Translations under genes and position numbers: made by a program
Shown: in pieces, positions 1 through 7,918 of the stretch
Position numbering within the stretch: the stretch's first letter is position 1
Layout: every line of letters begins with the position of its first letter
Notes under the pieces: model-generated
Database searches by the model: none
What the model saw: the letters and a program-made list of their open reading frames with translations, nothing else
Told to the model about the DNA's origin: nothing
Assembly (NCBI RefSeq): GCF_900107775.1
Contig: NZ_FNRF01000001.1
Coordinates: 62,001 to 126,000 of the forward strand
DNA length: 64,000 nucleotides
Source of the DNA: Xylanibacter ruminicola
GTDB taxonomy: Bacteria; Bacteroidota; Bacteroidia; Bacteroidales; Bacteroidaceae
Direction: 5' to 3'

Positions 1-415
1 CTTCACGCACCAAAAAACGTAACTGATAATCATAATGGAAATCGCGCACAAACATGTTCATAAACATATTCTGTCGTGGAATGAAATAGCCTGCAGCCAC
101 ATCAGGTTGTTGTATCAGCAGATAGAGCACCTCGCGCAGTTCTGGCGTCACAATCTCATCAGCATCGACCACCAACACCCAATGGTTAGAAGCCGACTGA
201 ATGGCACAGTTACGAGCAGGTTCGCAACAAGTATGGTCAGCCTTGGGAAATGTCACCACCTTACAGCCATAGCTATTGGCAATCTCTACCGTATGGTCTG
301 TGCTTTCCATATCACAAACCACAATCTCGTCGAAACTCTTCACAGCCTCCAGACATGCTTTCAGATGCCGTTCAGCATTATACGTATTAATTACAACAGA
401 TATTTGCTGTTTCAT
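1..415 (-). CDS. Glycosyltransferase family 2 (C-terminus beyond the window)
   Basis: The gene starts at 415 on the minus strand with ATG and runs off the left edge, so only about 138 residues are visible. The N-terminus reads KQQISVVINTYNAERHLKAC, the usual GT-A opening. It is followed by a nucleotide-binding segment (CDMESTDHT) and the metal-binding VVDADEI motif near residue 85. The layout resembles WaaE/KdtX-like GT2 enzymes that add a sugar to LPS core or other glycans from a nucleotide sugar at the cytoplasmic face of the membrane. The next gene upstream ends 14 bp away on the same strand, so it is probably cotranscribed with the nucleotidyltransferase and aminotransferase. Family is confident; acceptor and donor are unknown. 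Confidence 0.85.
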   Translation of the reverse strand, partial: MKQQISVVINTYNAERHLKACLEAVKSFDEIVVCDMESTDHTVEIANSYGCKVVTFPKADHTCCEPARNCAIQSASNHWVLVVDADEIVTPELREVLYLLIQQPDVAAGYFIPRQNMFMNMFVRDFHYDYQLRFLVRE

Positions 416-429
416 TGCTTGTTTTTATT

Positions 430-1158
430 CTAATATAATTCTTTTGGTAATGCAGCCGAAGCTTTTTTCAAGTCCTCGGGGGTGTCGAGCTCGTAACTGA
501 ACAGGTCGGTGGTATCTACCACTTCAAACGTATGTCCCTGTGGAATCAGTCGCTCAAAGGCGCGCTCGTAGAAGATATCAATCTGGCCCTCGTCTAATAT
601 CATCTTGCGCAGTTCCTGATAGATGGCCTCGGTATAGGCGGGTGTCATCTTCTCGATACCCACACTCTCGCCAATGGCATCGGCAGGACTGCAGGTCTTG
701 CTTATCTCGGTAATACGTCCGGCCTCGTCAACCACAATCTTCATCTCTTCCTCGCCCAGCTCGTGCTGCTGCATGGCCAAGGCGGGGTTGGTTTTACGGG
801 CCACACGGCGCACAGCCTCAGGATCGCACAGTATGTCGCTATCCATCAGCAGCACCTCTTGTCCGTGCAGTTTCTGCATGGCCAGCCACAACGAGAAAAT
901 GTTGTTGTTATGCTCGTAATCGGGGTTGTCGATGAAGTTGATAGTGGATAGTGGATAGTTGACAGTTAGGAATTCCCTTATCATCTCTGCACGATAGCCT
1001 GTTACTACCACAAACTCCTTTACGCCGGCGCTTATCATCGCGTCAACGGTACGCTGCAACAGCGTTTTACCACCTACCTCCAGCAGGCATTTGGGTTTCT
1101 CGTCTGTAAGCGGGCGCAGTCTCTTGGCCATTCCCGCAGCCAATATCACACCTATCAT
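430..1158 (-). CDS. Sugar/choline-type nucleotidyltransferase (LicC-like)
   Basis: The 242-residue protein opens with LAAGMAKRLRPLTDEKPK, the pyrophosphorylase signature of NTP transferases, and carries the metal-binding DSD in VLLMDSDILCD. Such enzymes activate a phosphorylated small molecule (sugar-1-P, phosphocholine, 2-aminoethylphosphonate) with CTP or another NTP. Its start codon overlaps the stop of the upstream aminotransferase by 4 bp, so the two are translationally coupled and probably act on the same compound. Residues 64-73 (TVNYPLSTIN) are encoded by a degenerate 7-bp tandem array (940-967). That array replaces what should be an ordinary stretch of the fold. The substrate cannot be told from sequence alone. 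Confidence 0.85.
   Translation of the reverse strand: MIGVILAAGMAKRLRPLTDEKPKCLLEVGGKTLLQRTVDAMISAGVKEFVVVTGYRAEMIREFLTVNYPLSTINFIDNPDYEHNNNIFSLWLAMQKLHGQEVLLMDSDILCDPEAVRRVARKTNPALAMQQHELGEEEMKIVVDEAGRITEISKTCSPADAIGESVGIEKMTPAYTEAIYQELRKMILDEGQIDIFYERAFERLIPQGHTFEVVDTTDLFSYELDTPEDLKKASAALPKELY
940..967 (-). repeat. Heptad array inside the nucleotidyltransferase gene
   Basis: Four 7-bp units lie in tandem; read in the gene's sense the types are AACTGTC, AACTATC and CACTATC (twice). They are translated in frame. The dxs array at 12161-12195 has the same unit family in the same sense orientation relative to its gene. Confidence 0.8.
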
Positions 1159-2198
1159 CCCAACACTTTTAAGATGGTATCCACTACAGCCTGTGTCTGC
1201 TCCTTACGTCCTAAGGTAATGCGCACGCACTCCTCCAGACCCTTATCGGTCATAAACTTAATCTTGTAGTTCTGGTCGGCCAGAGCCTTCTGCAGGGCCT
1301 CCTTAATAGCTACAGGATATTTTATCAGGATAAAGTTGGCCACACTCTTATACACCTTAAAGCCAGGCTTGTCACCCAATGCTTTCTTGTACAGCTGGCG
1401 ACCCCACTCCATATCGTCGGCCACCTTGCGGTAGTGCTCATCACTGTCGAGCGCAGCCAAAGCCACAGCCTCCGAGAATCGATTATAGCCTAAGTACTTG
1501 TTGATATAGCTTACAAAGTGGTCGTGTCCGGCACCGATAAAGCCAAAGCCACAACGCAGTCCGGGCAGTCCATAGAACTTACTTAGTGTACGCGAGATAA
1601 TCAAGTTGCGATATTTGTTTACCAATGGGGCGATATAATCTGTATCGCTGGTAATAAAGCTGGCATAAGCCTCATCTATCAGCACCATCGTGTCGTTGGG
1701 GATATTCTCCATGATACGTCCAATCTCCTCGGGTGTCAAGCAGTTACCCGTAGGGTTGTTAGGCGATGCCAACAGCAGCATACGGGGATGAATGCGATTG
1801 GTATATTCTATCACCTCATCTACATCATAGGCAAAGGTATCCTCCTGCTCGTGCAGAGGGTACATCTCAAAGGTACCATAGCACTCGCTGGCCACCTTGT
1901 TGTAGTACCACCATGAGTATTCTGGTATCAGTATTTTCTTGTTGTCGCCTTTCATCAGGTAGTAGTGAATGGCATTCTTCAGAATGTCCTCACCACCATA
2001 AGCCAGCAGTACCTGCTCTTCGGGTACACCATATATCTCGCTCAGCTTTACCGATACAACGCTTTTCTTGCCCTGATCGTAAATACGGGTATAAAAACAC
2101 AATGTCTTTGGGTCAAAATTGCGGATAGCCTCTACCACTTTTTCACTGGGTTCGAAATTAAACTCATTTCTATCCAGAAAATTCATTTCCTTTTCCAT
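1155..2198 (-). CDS. PLP-dependent aminotransferase, HisC-like (fold type I)
   Basis: This class I/II aminotransferase has the motifs SPNNPTGN, DEAYASF and the PLP-lysine segment SRTLSKFYGLPGLR. It resembles histidinol-phosphate aminotransferase, but the neighbours are glycan genes rather than his genes. It overlaps the downstream nucleotidyltransferase by 4 bp. A similar pairing, sometimes as one fused protein, is known for 2-aminoethylphosphonate cytidylyltransferase/transaminase (PntC), so an aminated, nucleotide-activated head group is a reasonable guess. An upstream start at 2219 would sit inside the -7 box (2217-2224), so I chose ATG at 2198 (MEKEMNFLDRN, 347 residues). ATG at 2186 is also possible. 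Confidence 0.85.
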   Translation of the reverse strand: MEKEMNFLDRNEFNFEPSEKVVEAIRNFDPKTLCFYTRIYDQGKKSVVSVKLSEIYGVPEEQVLLAYGGEDILKNAIHYYLMKGDNKKILIPEYSWWYYNKVASECYGTFEMYPLHEQEDTFAYDVDEVIEYTNRIHPRMLLLASPNNPTGNCLTPEEIGRIMENIPNDTMVLIDEAYASFITSDTDYIAPLVNKYRNLIISRTLSKFYGLPGLRCGFGFIGAGHDHFVSYINKYLGYNRFSEAVALAALDSDEHYRKVADDMEWGRQLYKKALGDKPGFKVYKSVANFILIKYPVAIKEALQKALADQNYKIKFMTDKGLEECVRITLGRKEQTQAVVDTILKVLG

Positions 2199-2216
2199 AT
2201 TTATCTTATTTGGGTG

Positions 2217-2224
2217 CAAAGTTA
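2217..2224 (-). promoter_or_regulatory. -7 element for the aminotransferase operon
   Basis: Read on the minus strand this is TAACTTTG followed by CACCC, matching the Bacteroidetes TAnnTTTG element. It lies about 18 nt upstream of the chosen start at 2198. Confidence 0.6.
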
Positions 2225-2268
2225 CAATTTTTTTAGCTTTTTATACCAAAACTACTATTTTTTTTTGT

Positions 2269-2276
2269 ATCTTTGC
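2269..2276 (+). promoter_or_regulatory. -7 element for the 2300 gene
   Basis: TATCTTTG matches the Bacteroidetes -7 consensus. It lies 23 nt before ATG 2300, which rules out the in-frame TTG at 2273 as the start. No clear TTTG is seen at -33. Confidence 0.6.
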
Positions 2277-2299
2277 AAAGAATTATTTACCTTTTGATC

Positions 2300-3505
2300 A
2301 TGAAACTATCTATATTAACCTGCAAGATTAAACACTATCTGGCCGACTTTCGTGTCGTGTTTTTCGTATGGCTCATCATGGCCATCGTCCCTTGGTTGCG
2401 CATTTGGCTCAAGGGTAAGTTCGATCTCGATTATTCCATCTTCTTCCACTCGTTCTGGCATGCCTGGCAACAAATGCCACTTTACATCATCTACCCCGAG
2501 GATGGAAATTATTTTCTATACGGCCCGCTCTTCCCGCTGCTCATGGCACCCATGGCGGTGCTGCCTTATCAGTTAGGCCGACTGATTTGGATGCTACTCA
2601 TCACATTTGTGCCTTATTATAGCATCCGCAAGTCGTTCTTTACCCGCAGTCAGCAGCTGTTCATTCTGTGGTTTGTGGCAGTCGAAGCCTATACCTGCAT
2701 TCTCGATTCCGAGAGTAACAGTCTGATTTTAGCCTGCATTCTGTTTACCTATTACCTCACCCAGAAGCAGAAGGACTGCTGGGCAGCGTTCCTCATTGCC
2801 TTGGGCACAGTTACCAAAATCTACGGCATTGCGGGCTTGGCGTTCTTCCCCTTCTCGCACAATAAGCGCCAGTTCCTAGGCTGGTTCGTAGCCTGGATGG
2901 TGATTCTTACAGTACTGCCCATGTTCGTATTCGGGTTCGATTACGTGTGCGGCCAGTACGGTGCCTGGTACGATGTGCTGGTACATAAGAACGACCTCAA
3001 CCAGTTTGCCGCCGGTCAGAACATCTCGCTGCTGGGTATGGTACGTAAGATATCAGGCATCGCCAGTTACAACGATATCTGGCTTATCCTGCCTGGTGCC
3101 ATTCTCTTCGCTCTGCCTTATCTGCGACTCGATCAGTATCGCCATCAGGGGTTCCGCCTGGCAGCCGTAGCCTCAGCGCTCATGACGATTGTGCTGTTCA
3201 GCACCGGTTCCGAGTCGTACAGCTACATCATCGCCATGCCCGGTGTAGCCATCTGGTATCTCACCAGTCCTTGGCAGCGCAACCGCTGCGATCTGGCACT
3301 CATCATCTTCGCCTTTATCATCACGTCGATGTCGCCATCCGACCTCTTTCCAAAGGTAGTATGGAGCCAGCTCATCAAGCCCTATTCGCTCAAGGCCCTG
3401 CCTGTAGCTATCATCTGGTTTAAGCTCATTTACGAGATGCTCACCAAGGATTATGCCTTGGCCACAGCCCAAATTATGCGCACCCAGGCCAACGTCATGC
3501 AGTAG
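2300..3505 (+). CDS. GT87-like polyprenyl-phosphate-sugar glycosyltransferase (membrane)
   Basis: The 401-residue protein is very hydrophobic, with about eight or more membrane segments. An early extracytoplasmic-loop region (around residues 35-75) contains FDLDYSIFFHSFWHAW and YGPLFPLLMAPMAVLP, typical of the GT87/DUF2029 GT-C family. Members transfer mannose or glucose from a polyprenyl-phosphate carrier onto glycans outside the cytoplasmic membrane. It is convergent with, and homologous to, the gene at 3451-4593, and their 3' ends overlap by 55 bp. The start follows a -7 box closely. The family call is good; the sugar is unknown. Confidence 0.8.
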   Translation: MKLSILTCKIKHYLADFRVVFFVWLIMAIVPWLRIWLKGKFDLDYSIFFHSFWHAWQQMPLYIIYPEDGNYFLYGPLFPLLMAPMAVLPYQLGRLIWMLLITFVPYYSIRKSFFTRSQQLFILWFVAVEAYTCILDSESNSLILACILFTYYLTQKQKDCWAAFLIALGTVTKIYGIAGLAFFPFSHNKRQFLGWFVAWMVILTVLPMFVFGFDYVCGQYGAWYDVLVHKNDLNQFAAGQNISLLGMVRKISGIASYNDIWLILPGAILFALPYLRLDQYRHQGFRLAAVASALMTIVLFSTGSESYSYIIAMPGVAIWYLTSPWQRNRCDLALIIFAFIITSMSPSDLFPKVVWSQLIKPYSLKALPVAIIWFKLIYEMLTKDYALATAQIMRTQANVMQ

Positions 3506-4593
3506 ATATCAAACCAGAAGTTCCAGTGGAAGAATCGGTACACGGGTGTTGGACAGAGCACATCAATGGGGAAGATGCAGAAGTTTACGAACAGTAGCCA
3601 GAAAATCACCCAATCGAATGTAGTACGCTTAGGCTGCAGCCAGAACACCATCTGGTAGCCAGCCAAGGCAATGATGTACGTATGCGTTTCTGGACTGTCG
3701 CTAAACAGTATCACATAGCCCCCCATCACAGCTAAGGCAGACACTCTGAATCTGAAATCACTCCACAATCTCTTCTTCCAAAAGAAGATGACCGATAATA
3801 TGACTAACGCACCTAACTGTACGATGCGCATGTTTGGCAGTAGTACATCACGCAGTACGGGAGCATAAAGCAATCCTGCCCAGATGCCAGAGTCGCCATG
3901 TTGGGTAAGAATCTCACCCATTTGACGGTAAACGTCAAGTGGGTGTTCAAAATTCAGGTACATGGCAGGCAGTAGCAGCAAAACCACGCCCATCAGCACA
4001 GCTGCGCCTAAGTTACGCCACATCTTGGGGTAGCACAAAAGCAGCGCCAACTCTATACCGCCATAAATCTTGGTGGTGGCCGAAATCATAATGAGCAGTA
4101 CTGCCCACAACGGCTTATTGCGCTCTAACAACGTAAAAGCCAGCAAAAACAGCGCACACACCACCAGATTGTACTGGAAGCAGTAGGTGCCCTGCACGAT
4201 CAGTAGCAACAGAAAGGCAAATATCTTTGTGCGATATTGGTTCACCTCGCCAGGCAGCGTTCTGATGGCCGTCACCATCAACGCATACAGCATGCCGTTC
4301 CACACATAGGGTCCCAACCATTGGGGTAGCAGCAATACGGGCGCAAACAGGGCAGTAAACACGGGGGTATATAGGAAATAGCGCCCATGATCGGTAATAA
4401 ACTGTTGGGTGTAAGGTGTCAGTCCATGCCAGAACATGTTAGAGGCATCGCTAAACACATAGTAGTTAAGAGCCCTGCCACGCATGGTCTCGATAGTGGT
4501 GGCAGCTATCACTATCACCAGTCCCAACCAAAATAAAATCTGCTCTTTGTTCTTAATGTTCTTAATTTTTTGCCACATATTTTCTTTCGCCAT
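3451..4593 (-). CDS. GT87-like polyprenyl-phosphate-sugar glycosyltransferase, second copy
   Basis: This 380-residue multi-pass membrane protein has the same plan as the convergent neighbour: an N-terminal helix, a loop with FSDASNMFWHGLTPY, then YTPVFTALFAPVLLLP. I read it as a second GT-C (GT87/DUF2029) enzyme. Its start overlaps the end of the upstream GT2 gene by 32 bp (ATG 4593; ATG 4578 is an alternative with 17 bp overlap), which implies coupled translation. A polyprenyl-phosphate sugar made by that GT2 enzyme would be the natural donor. The last 55 bp are shared, antisense, with the 3' end of the 2300-3505 gene. Confidence 0.8.
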   Translation of the reverse strand: MAKENMWQKIKNIKNKEQILFWLGLVIVIAATTIETMRGRALNYYVFSDASNMFWHGLTPYTQQFITDHGRYFLYTPVFTALFAPVLLLPQWLGPYVWNGMLYALMVTAIRTLPGEVNQYRTKIFAFLLLLIVQGTYCFQYNLVVCALFLLAFTLLERNKPLWAVLLIMISATTKIYGGIELALLLCYPKMWRNLGAAVLMGVVLLLLPAMYLNFEHPLDVYRQMGEILTQHGDSGIWAGLLYAPVLRDVLLPNMRIVQLGALVILSVIFFWKKRLWSDFRFRVSALAVMGGYVILFSDSPETHTYIIALAGYQMVFWLQPKRTTFDWVIFWLLFVNFCIFPIDVLCPTPVYRFFHWNFWFDIYCMTLAWVRIIWAVAKA

Positions 4594-5509
4594 TATACGA
4601 GTTCAGGAAGTAGCCAGGACGGCCCTTCACTTCATTAAAAATCTTTGCCACATACTCTCCTAGGATACCCAAGCTCAACAGCTGTATACCACCTAAGAAA
4701 AGTATCGTTACCATCATAGTAGGATAGCCCTGAACAGGCTCGCCATACAAATTGGTAATCACAATAATATATATCAGATACAGGAAAGCAACAAACGATA
4801 CTATCAGTCCCAGAACCGAAGCTAGTCGCAGTGGTGCGGTGGTGTACGACATAATGCCGTTCAATGCCAGATGCATCAGCGCTCGTGTACTCCATTTGCT
4901 CTCACCAGCCTGGCGCTCTAACTGTTTGTAGCCGATGCCCTTTTTGCGGAATCCTATCCACGAGTACATCCCCTTGGTGTTACGCTCGGTTTCGCGCATC
5001 TGTTTCAAAGCCTCTACACACGAGCGGTCCAACAGGCGGAAGTCGCCGGTATCCTTCTGGATAGGCACCTTGGTTACCGATTGTAGCACCTCGTAGTACC
5101 AATGCGATGTGGCACGCTTCAGCCAACTCTCCTTACTGTCCTGTCGGGTGGCATACACATCGTCGTAGCCCTGTTCCCAATACTGCAACATCTCGGGTAT
5201 CACGTCTATCGGATGCTGCATATCGGCGTCCATCACTATCACAGCATCACCTTTGGCATAGTCAAAACCAGCCATCATCGCAACCTCCTTACCGTAGTTG
5301 CGACTCAGATCCAGATAGTTATAATGCTGGTCTTCACGACGCAGACGCATCATCTGCTGCAGCGTATGGTCGGTACTACCATCGTTCACCAGCAAAAATT
5401 CCCAGTTGTAATCCGGGTTTTGTTTTACCACCTCGCTCATCCGTTCTTTCAGCAGCTCGAACGACGACTCCTCGTTATAAGCGGGCAGTATAATTGTTAT
5501 CGTTTTCAT
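4562..5509 (-). CDS. Polyprenyl-phosphate glycosyltransferase (GtrB/DPM1-like GT2)
   Basis: The protein has 315 residues. The GT-A domain runs from ILPAYNEE (residues 7-14) through VNDGSTD (41-47) to the metal-binding MDADMQHP with D94 and D96. Two membrane helices follow near 228-252 and 265-290. This is the layout of GtrB/ArnC/YfdH enzymes, which load glucose, mannose or a related sugar onto undecaprenyl phosphate at the inner face of the membrane. It sits between the polysaccharide deacetylase (18 bp upstream) and a GT87 gene (overlapping downstream), and a GtrA flippase is encoded divergently 0.9 kb away. Together these form a plausible make-flip-transfer pathway. Confidence 0.9.
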   Translation of the reverse strand: MKTITIILPAYNEESSFELLKERMSEVVKQNPDYNWEFLLVNDGSTDHTLQQMMRLRREDQHYNYLDLSRNYGKEVAMMAGFDYAKGDAVIVMDADMQHPIDVIPEMLQYWEQGYDDVYATRQDSKESWLKRATSHWYYEVLQSVTKVPIQKDTGDFRLLDRSCVEALKQMRETERNTKGMYSWIGFRKKGIGYKQLERQAGESKWSTRALMHLALNGIMSYTTAPLRLASVLGLIVSFVAFLYLIYIIVITNLYGEPVQGYPTMMVTILFLGGIQLLSLGILGEYVAKIFNEVKGRPGYFLNSYNGERKYVAKN

Positions 5510-5527
5510 ACATTCGTTGTTGTTATC

Positions 5528-6304
5528 TTATAGTTGCTTGTCAGTAAATTCAGTGTAAGTTATAAATTCGTGGCCATGGGCTTTCAGCATTTTTATCAGT
5601 TTGTCGAGTCGCCCAACCATCTCACGTCCGCTATGATTCTTAATAATAAAGGGCATCTTAAACTCGGGGTGCTCTTTCAGGTCGTAAAACTCCCAGGGGT
5701 GGAAGTAGGTCACAAAGTAGCCATCGTGCTTCAATACGCGACGCACCATCCAGTGGTACACGCCCTGTGGCAGGTTGTGCAGTGCCAGCCAGAACAGCGG
5801 GAATCGTATCAGCGGTGTTACCGAAGCCGGTATCTGCATCACCCCATCCTTCATAAACCAGGTTCTGGGTTCAGTGAGATGCATATATCTGCCGGGAATA
5901 AACGCGGGGTTCAGACTCGAGTTATAGCGATAGCCCGCCCGTTTGATTTCGCTCTCCACCACAGGGAACATACGCGGCTGTCGGTAGCCATACACCGTTC
6001 GTCCGGTTACCCGTTCCACAATTTCCTTCGAACGGGCAAAGTCAGTCTCTTTCGGCTCAAAGTGATCCACCCCATGACAGGCCACCTCGTGCCCTTCGTC
6101 CATAATCCGTTGCATCAGTTCGGGTGCATTCTCTGCAAAATTGCCTGTGCAAAAAAAGGTAGCCTTCACACTATTCTGCTTCAAGCAGTCCAATATGCGG
6201 CGCGTGCCTTCCTTCGAAACTTCCATACCTTGTTGTAATGAAAATTCCACGCCATGTTCGCGTGGTCCATCAAACTCTTCGGTATCAAAACTCAATAGTA
6301 TCAT
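5528..6304 (-). CDS. Polysaccharide deacetylase family protein (CE4/NodB-like)
   Basis: The 258-residue cytosolic-looking protein begins MILLSFDTEEFDGPREHG, where the DTEEF segment carries the catalytic and metal-binding acids of NodB-type deacetylases. It continues with EVACHGVDHFEP (metal-binding His) and GYRQPRMF. Family members remove N-acetyl groups from amino sugars of glycans or glycolipids. I chose ATG 6304: the longer reading from 6331 starts within the -7 box. It leads a minus-strand operon with the GtrB-like and GT87 genes. No signal peptide is visible, so the substrate is probably a lipid-linked or nucleotide-linked precursor. Confidence 0.85.
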   Translation of the reverse strand: MILLSFDTEEFDGPREHGVEFSLQQGMEVSKEGTRRILDCLKQNSVKATFFCTGNFAENAPELMQRIMDEGHEVACHGVDHFEPKETDFARSKEIVERVTGRTVYGYRQPRMFPVVESEIKRAGYRYNSSLNPAFIPGRYMHLTEPRTWFMKDGVMQIPASVTPLIRFPLFWLALHNLPQGVYHWMVRRVLKHDGYFVTYFHPWEFYDLKEHPEFKMPFIIKNHSGREMVGRLDKLIKMLKAHGHEFITYTEFTDKQL

Positions 6305-6321
6305 GATAATAATTGGTATAA

Positions 6322-6373
6322 TTTGGTGCAAAGATACACAATTATACCGAATTATTTGTATCTTTGCACCAAA
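6322..6373. promoter_or_regulatory. Mirrored divergent promoters in a 16-bp inverted repeat
   Basis: The 16-bp arms at 6322-6337 and 6358-6373 are exact reverse complements, with a 20-bp spacer. Each arm contains a TATCTTTG -7 box: 6329-6336 reading left for the deacetylase operon, 6359-6366 reading right for the GtrA gene. The two transcripts would therefore start symmetrically, and each promoter's -33 region overlaps the other's -7 box. Confidence 0.75.
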
Positions 6374-6384
6374 ATTTCGTATTC

Positions 6385-6768
6385 ATGTTTAATAAAGAAA
6401 CATTTTATCAGCTCGTTCGCTTCGGTATCGTAGGCACCACTGCCGCCGCCATACACTATGGTGTATACTGGTTGCTACAGCACTTTATCGAGGTTAACAT
6501 CGCCTATACGGCGGGCTATATCGTTAGTTTCTTAGTCAACTACTATCTGTCGGCCCACTTCACCTTCCGCGAAAAAACCTCAGCCCGCAACGGCATTGGT
6601 TTTGGCGGCGCCCATGCAGTCAACTACGTGCTGCACATCGTGCTGTTCAATTTCTTCCTATGGTTAGGTCTCAGTCGTGCTGTAGCCCCATTGGCAGTCT
6701 TGGCCATCGCTGTGCCCGCCAATTTCATCATGGTTCGTTTTGTATTCAAGCACTTTAAAAAGCAATAA
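6385..6768 (+). CDS. GtrA-like membrane protein (putative lipid-linked sugar flippase)
   Basis: This is a 127-residue, four-helix protein. The opening FNKETFYQLVRFGIVGTTAA and the internal GYIVSFLVNYYLSAHFTF segment are characteristic of the GtrA/DPMS_2 family. GtrA proteins are thought to move undecaprenyl-phosphate-linked sugars across the membrane. The gene is divergent from the operon holding a GtrB-like synthase and a GT87 transferase, which would supply and consume its substrate. ATG 6385 lies 18 nt past the -7 box TATCTTTG (6359-6366). The longer reading that begins within the box is rejected. Confidence 0.85.
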   Translation: MFNKETFYQLVRFGIVGTTAAAIHYGVYWLLQHFIEVNIAYTAGYIVSFLVNYYLSAHFTFREKTSARNGIGFGGAHAVNYVLHIVLFNFFLWLGLSRAVAPLAVLAIAVPANFIMVRFVFKHFKKQ

Positions 6769-6775
6769 TATTATC

Positions 6776-7918
6776 ATGAGTAACACGCCCCTCCATATCG
6801 GTTTCGATGCCAAGCGCATTGTTCGCAACGGCACAGGCCTTGGCGCCTATGGCCGCACGTTGGTTAACGATCTGGCACAATATCCCCTGCAACTCAGCCT
6901 CTATGCCCCCGATGCCGGTCGCGCCCCTCTGCGCAACCAAATCATAGAGCGCCCCAATGTAGCATTTAAGTTTGCCAACAAACGATGGCCGTTGGGCAAC
7001 GCTTACTGGCGCACCAAGGGTATCGTTGCCGATCTTAAGCACGATGGCATCCAGCTCTATCATGGATTGTCGGGCGAGCTCCCCCTTGGCATCAGTCAGA
7101 GCGGCATCCCTAGCGTGGTTACCATCCACGATCTGATATTCCTGCGCCATCCCGAGTTTTACAATCCCATCGATGTAAAACTCTACACCTGGAAGTTCCG
7201 TCGCACCCTGCGCGAGGCTACCCATATCATTGCCATCAGCGAGTGTACCCGTCGCGATATCATCGAGTACGGGCAGGTACCTACCGAGAAAATCTCGCTC
7301 ATCTACCAGAGTTGTGCCAAACGTTTCGGCGCCGAAACCGATGCCGCTGTGCTGCAACAGGTAGCCCAGCATTACCAGTTACCCCAGCGTTACATCCTCA
7401 ATGTGGGTTCTATCGAAGCACGTAAAAACGTACTACAGGCCGTTCAGGCACTGCCCTATCTACCATCCGATGTATCGCTAGTCATCATCGGCCGCCCCAC
7501 GGATTATACCCATAAGGTCATGGCCTACGTACAACGCCACCAATTGCAGCAACGTGTACGAATCCTGCATGGTGTGCCCGACGAACATCTGCCCGCTCTT
7601 TACGCCATGGCCGAAGTGTTTGTCTACCCCAGTGTTTACGAAGGCTTTGGCATACCTATCATCGAGGCCATCCGTTGCGGTTTACCTGTAGTGGCTTGCA
7701 GCGGTTCATGTCTCGAAGAGGCTGGCGGCCCCGACAACATCTATGTGGCGCCAGGCGATGTATCAGGTATGGGCGATGCCATCCGCCGTTCGCTGCATGG
7801 CGCCAACAGTCGCGAGGCACGCATCCAGCGCAGCCAAGGTTATGTGCAACGTTTTGCAGGCAACGATGTCGCAGGCCAGGTTTATCAGCTCTATCATCAG
7901 ATTTTAAGTCGCAGCTGA
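6776..7918 (+). CDS. Glycosyltransferase family 4 (GT-B)
   Basis: The 380-residue protein has the N-terminal Rossmann region GFDAKRIVRNGTGLGAYGRT, the interdomain RYILNVGSIEARKN, and the C-terminal donor-binding segment VYEGFGIPIIEAIRCGLPVV, whose Glu residues contact the nucleotide sugar. This is a retaining GT4 enzyme, usually mannosyl- or glucosyltransferase, acting in the cytosol. It follows the GtrA gene by 7 bp and is cotranscribed from the same promoter. ATG 6776 gives the expected N-terminus; an upstream reading from 6740 lies inside gtrA. Its 3' end overlaps the convergent HhH-protein gene by 22 bp. Confidence 0.88.
   Translation: MSNTPLHIGFDAKRIVRNGTGLGAYGRTLVNDLAQYPLQLSLYAPDAGRAPLRNQIIERPNVAFKFANKRWPLGNAYWRTKGIVADLKHDGIQLYHGLSGELPLGISQSGIPSVVTIHDLIFLRHPEFYNPIDVKLYTWKFRRTLREATHIIAISECTRRDIIEYGQVPTEKISLIYQSCAKRFGAETDAAVLQQVAQHYQLPQRYILNVGSIEARKNVLQAVQALPYLPSDVSLVIIGRPTDYTHKVMAYVQRHQLQQRVRILHGVPDEHLPALYAMAEVFVYPSVYEGFGIPIIEAIRCGLPVVACSGSCLEEAGGPDNIYVAPGDVSGMGDAIRRSLHGANSREARIQRSQGYVQRFAGNDVAGQVYQLYHQILSRS

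Noticed and set aside
2273..2299. Upstream non-ATG extensions of genes (here TTG 2273; similar at 6331, 6364, 9809, 23844, 32635, 46679)
   Set aside because: Each extension begins inside or upstream of a -7 promoter element, so it could not be on the transcript; internal ATGs give better N-termini.
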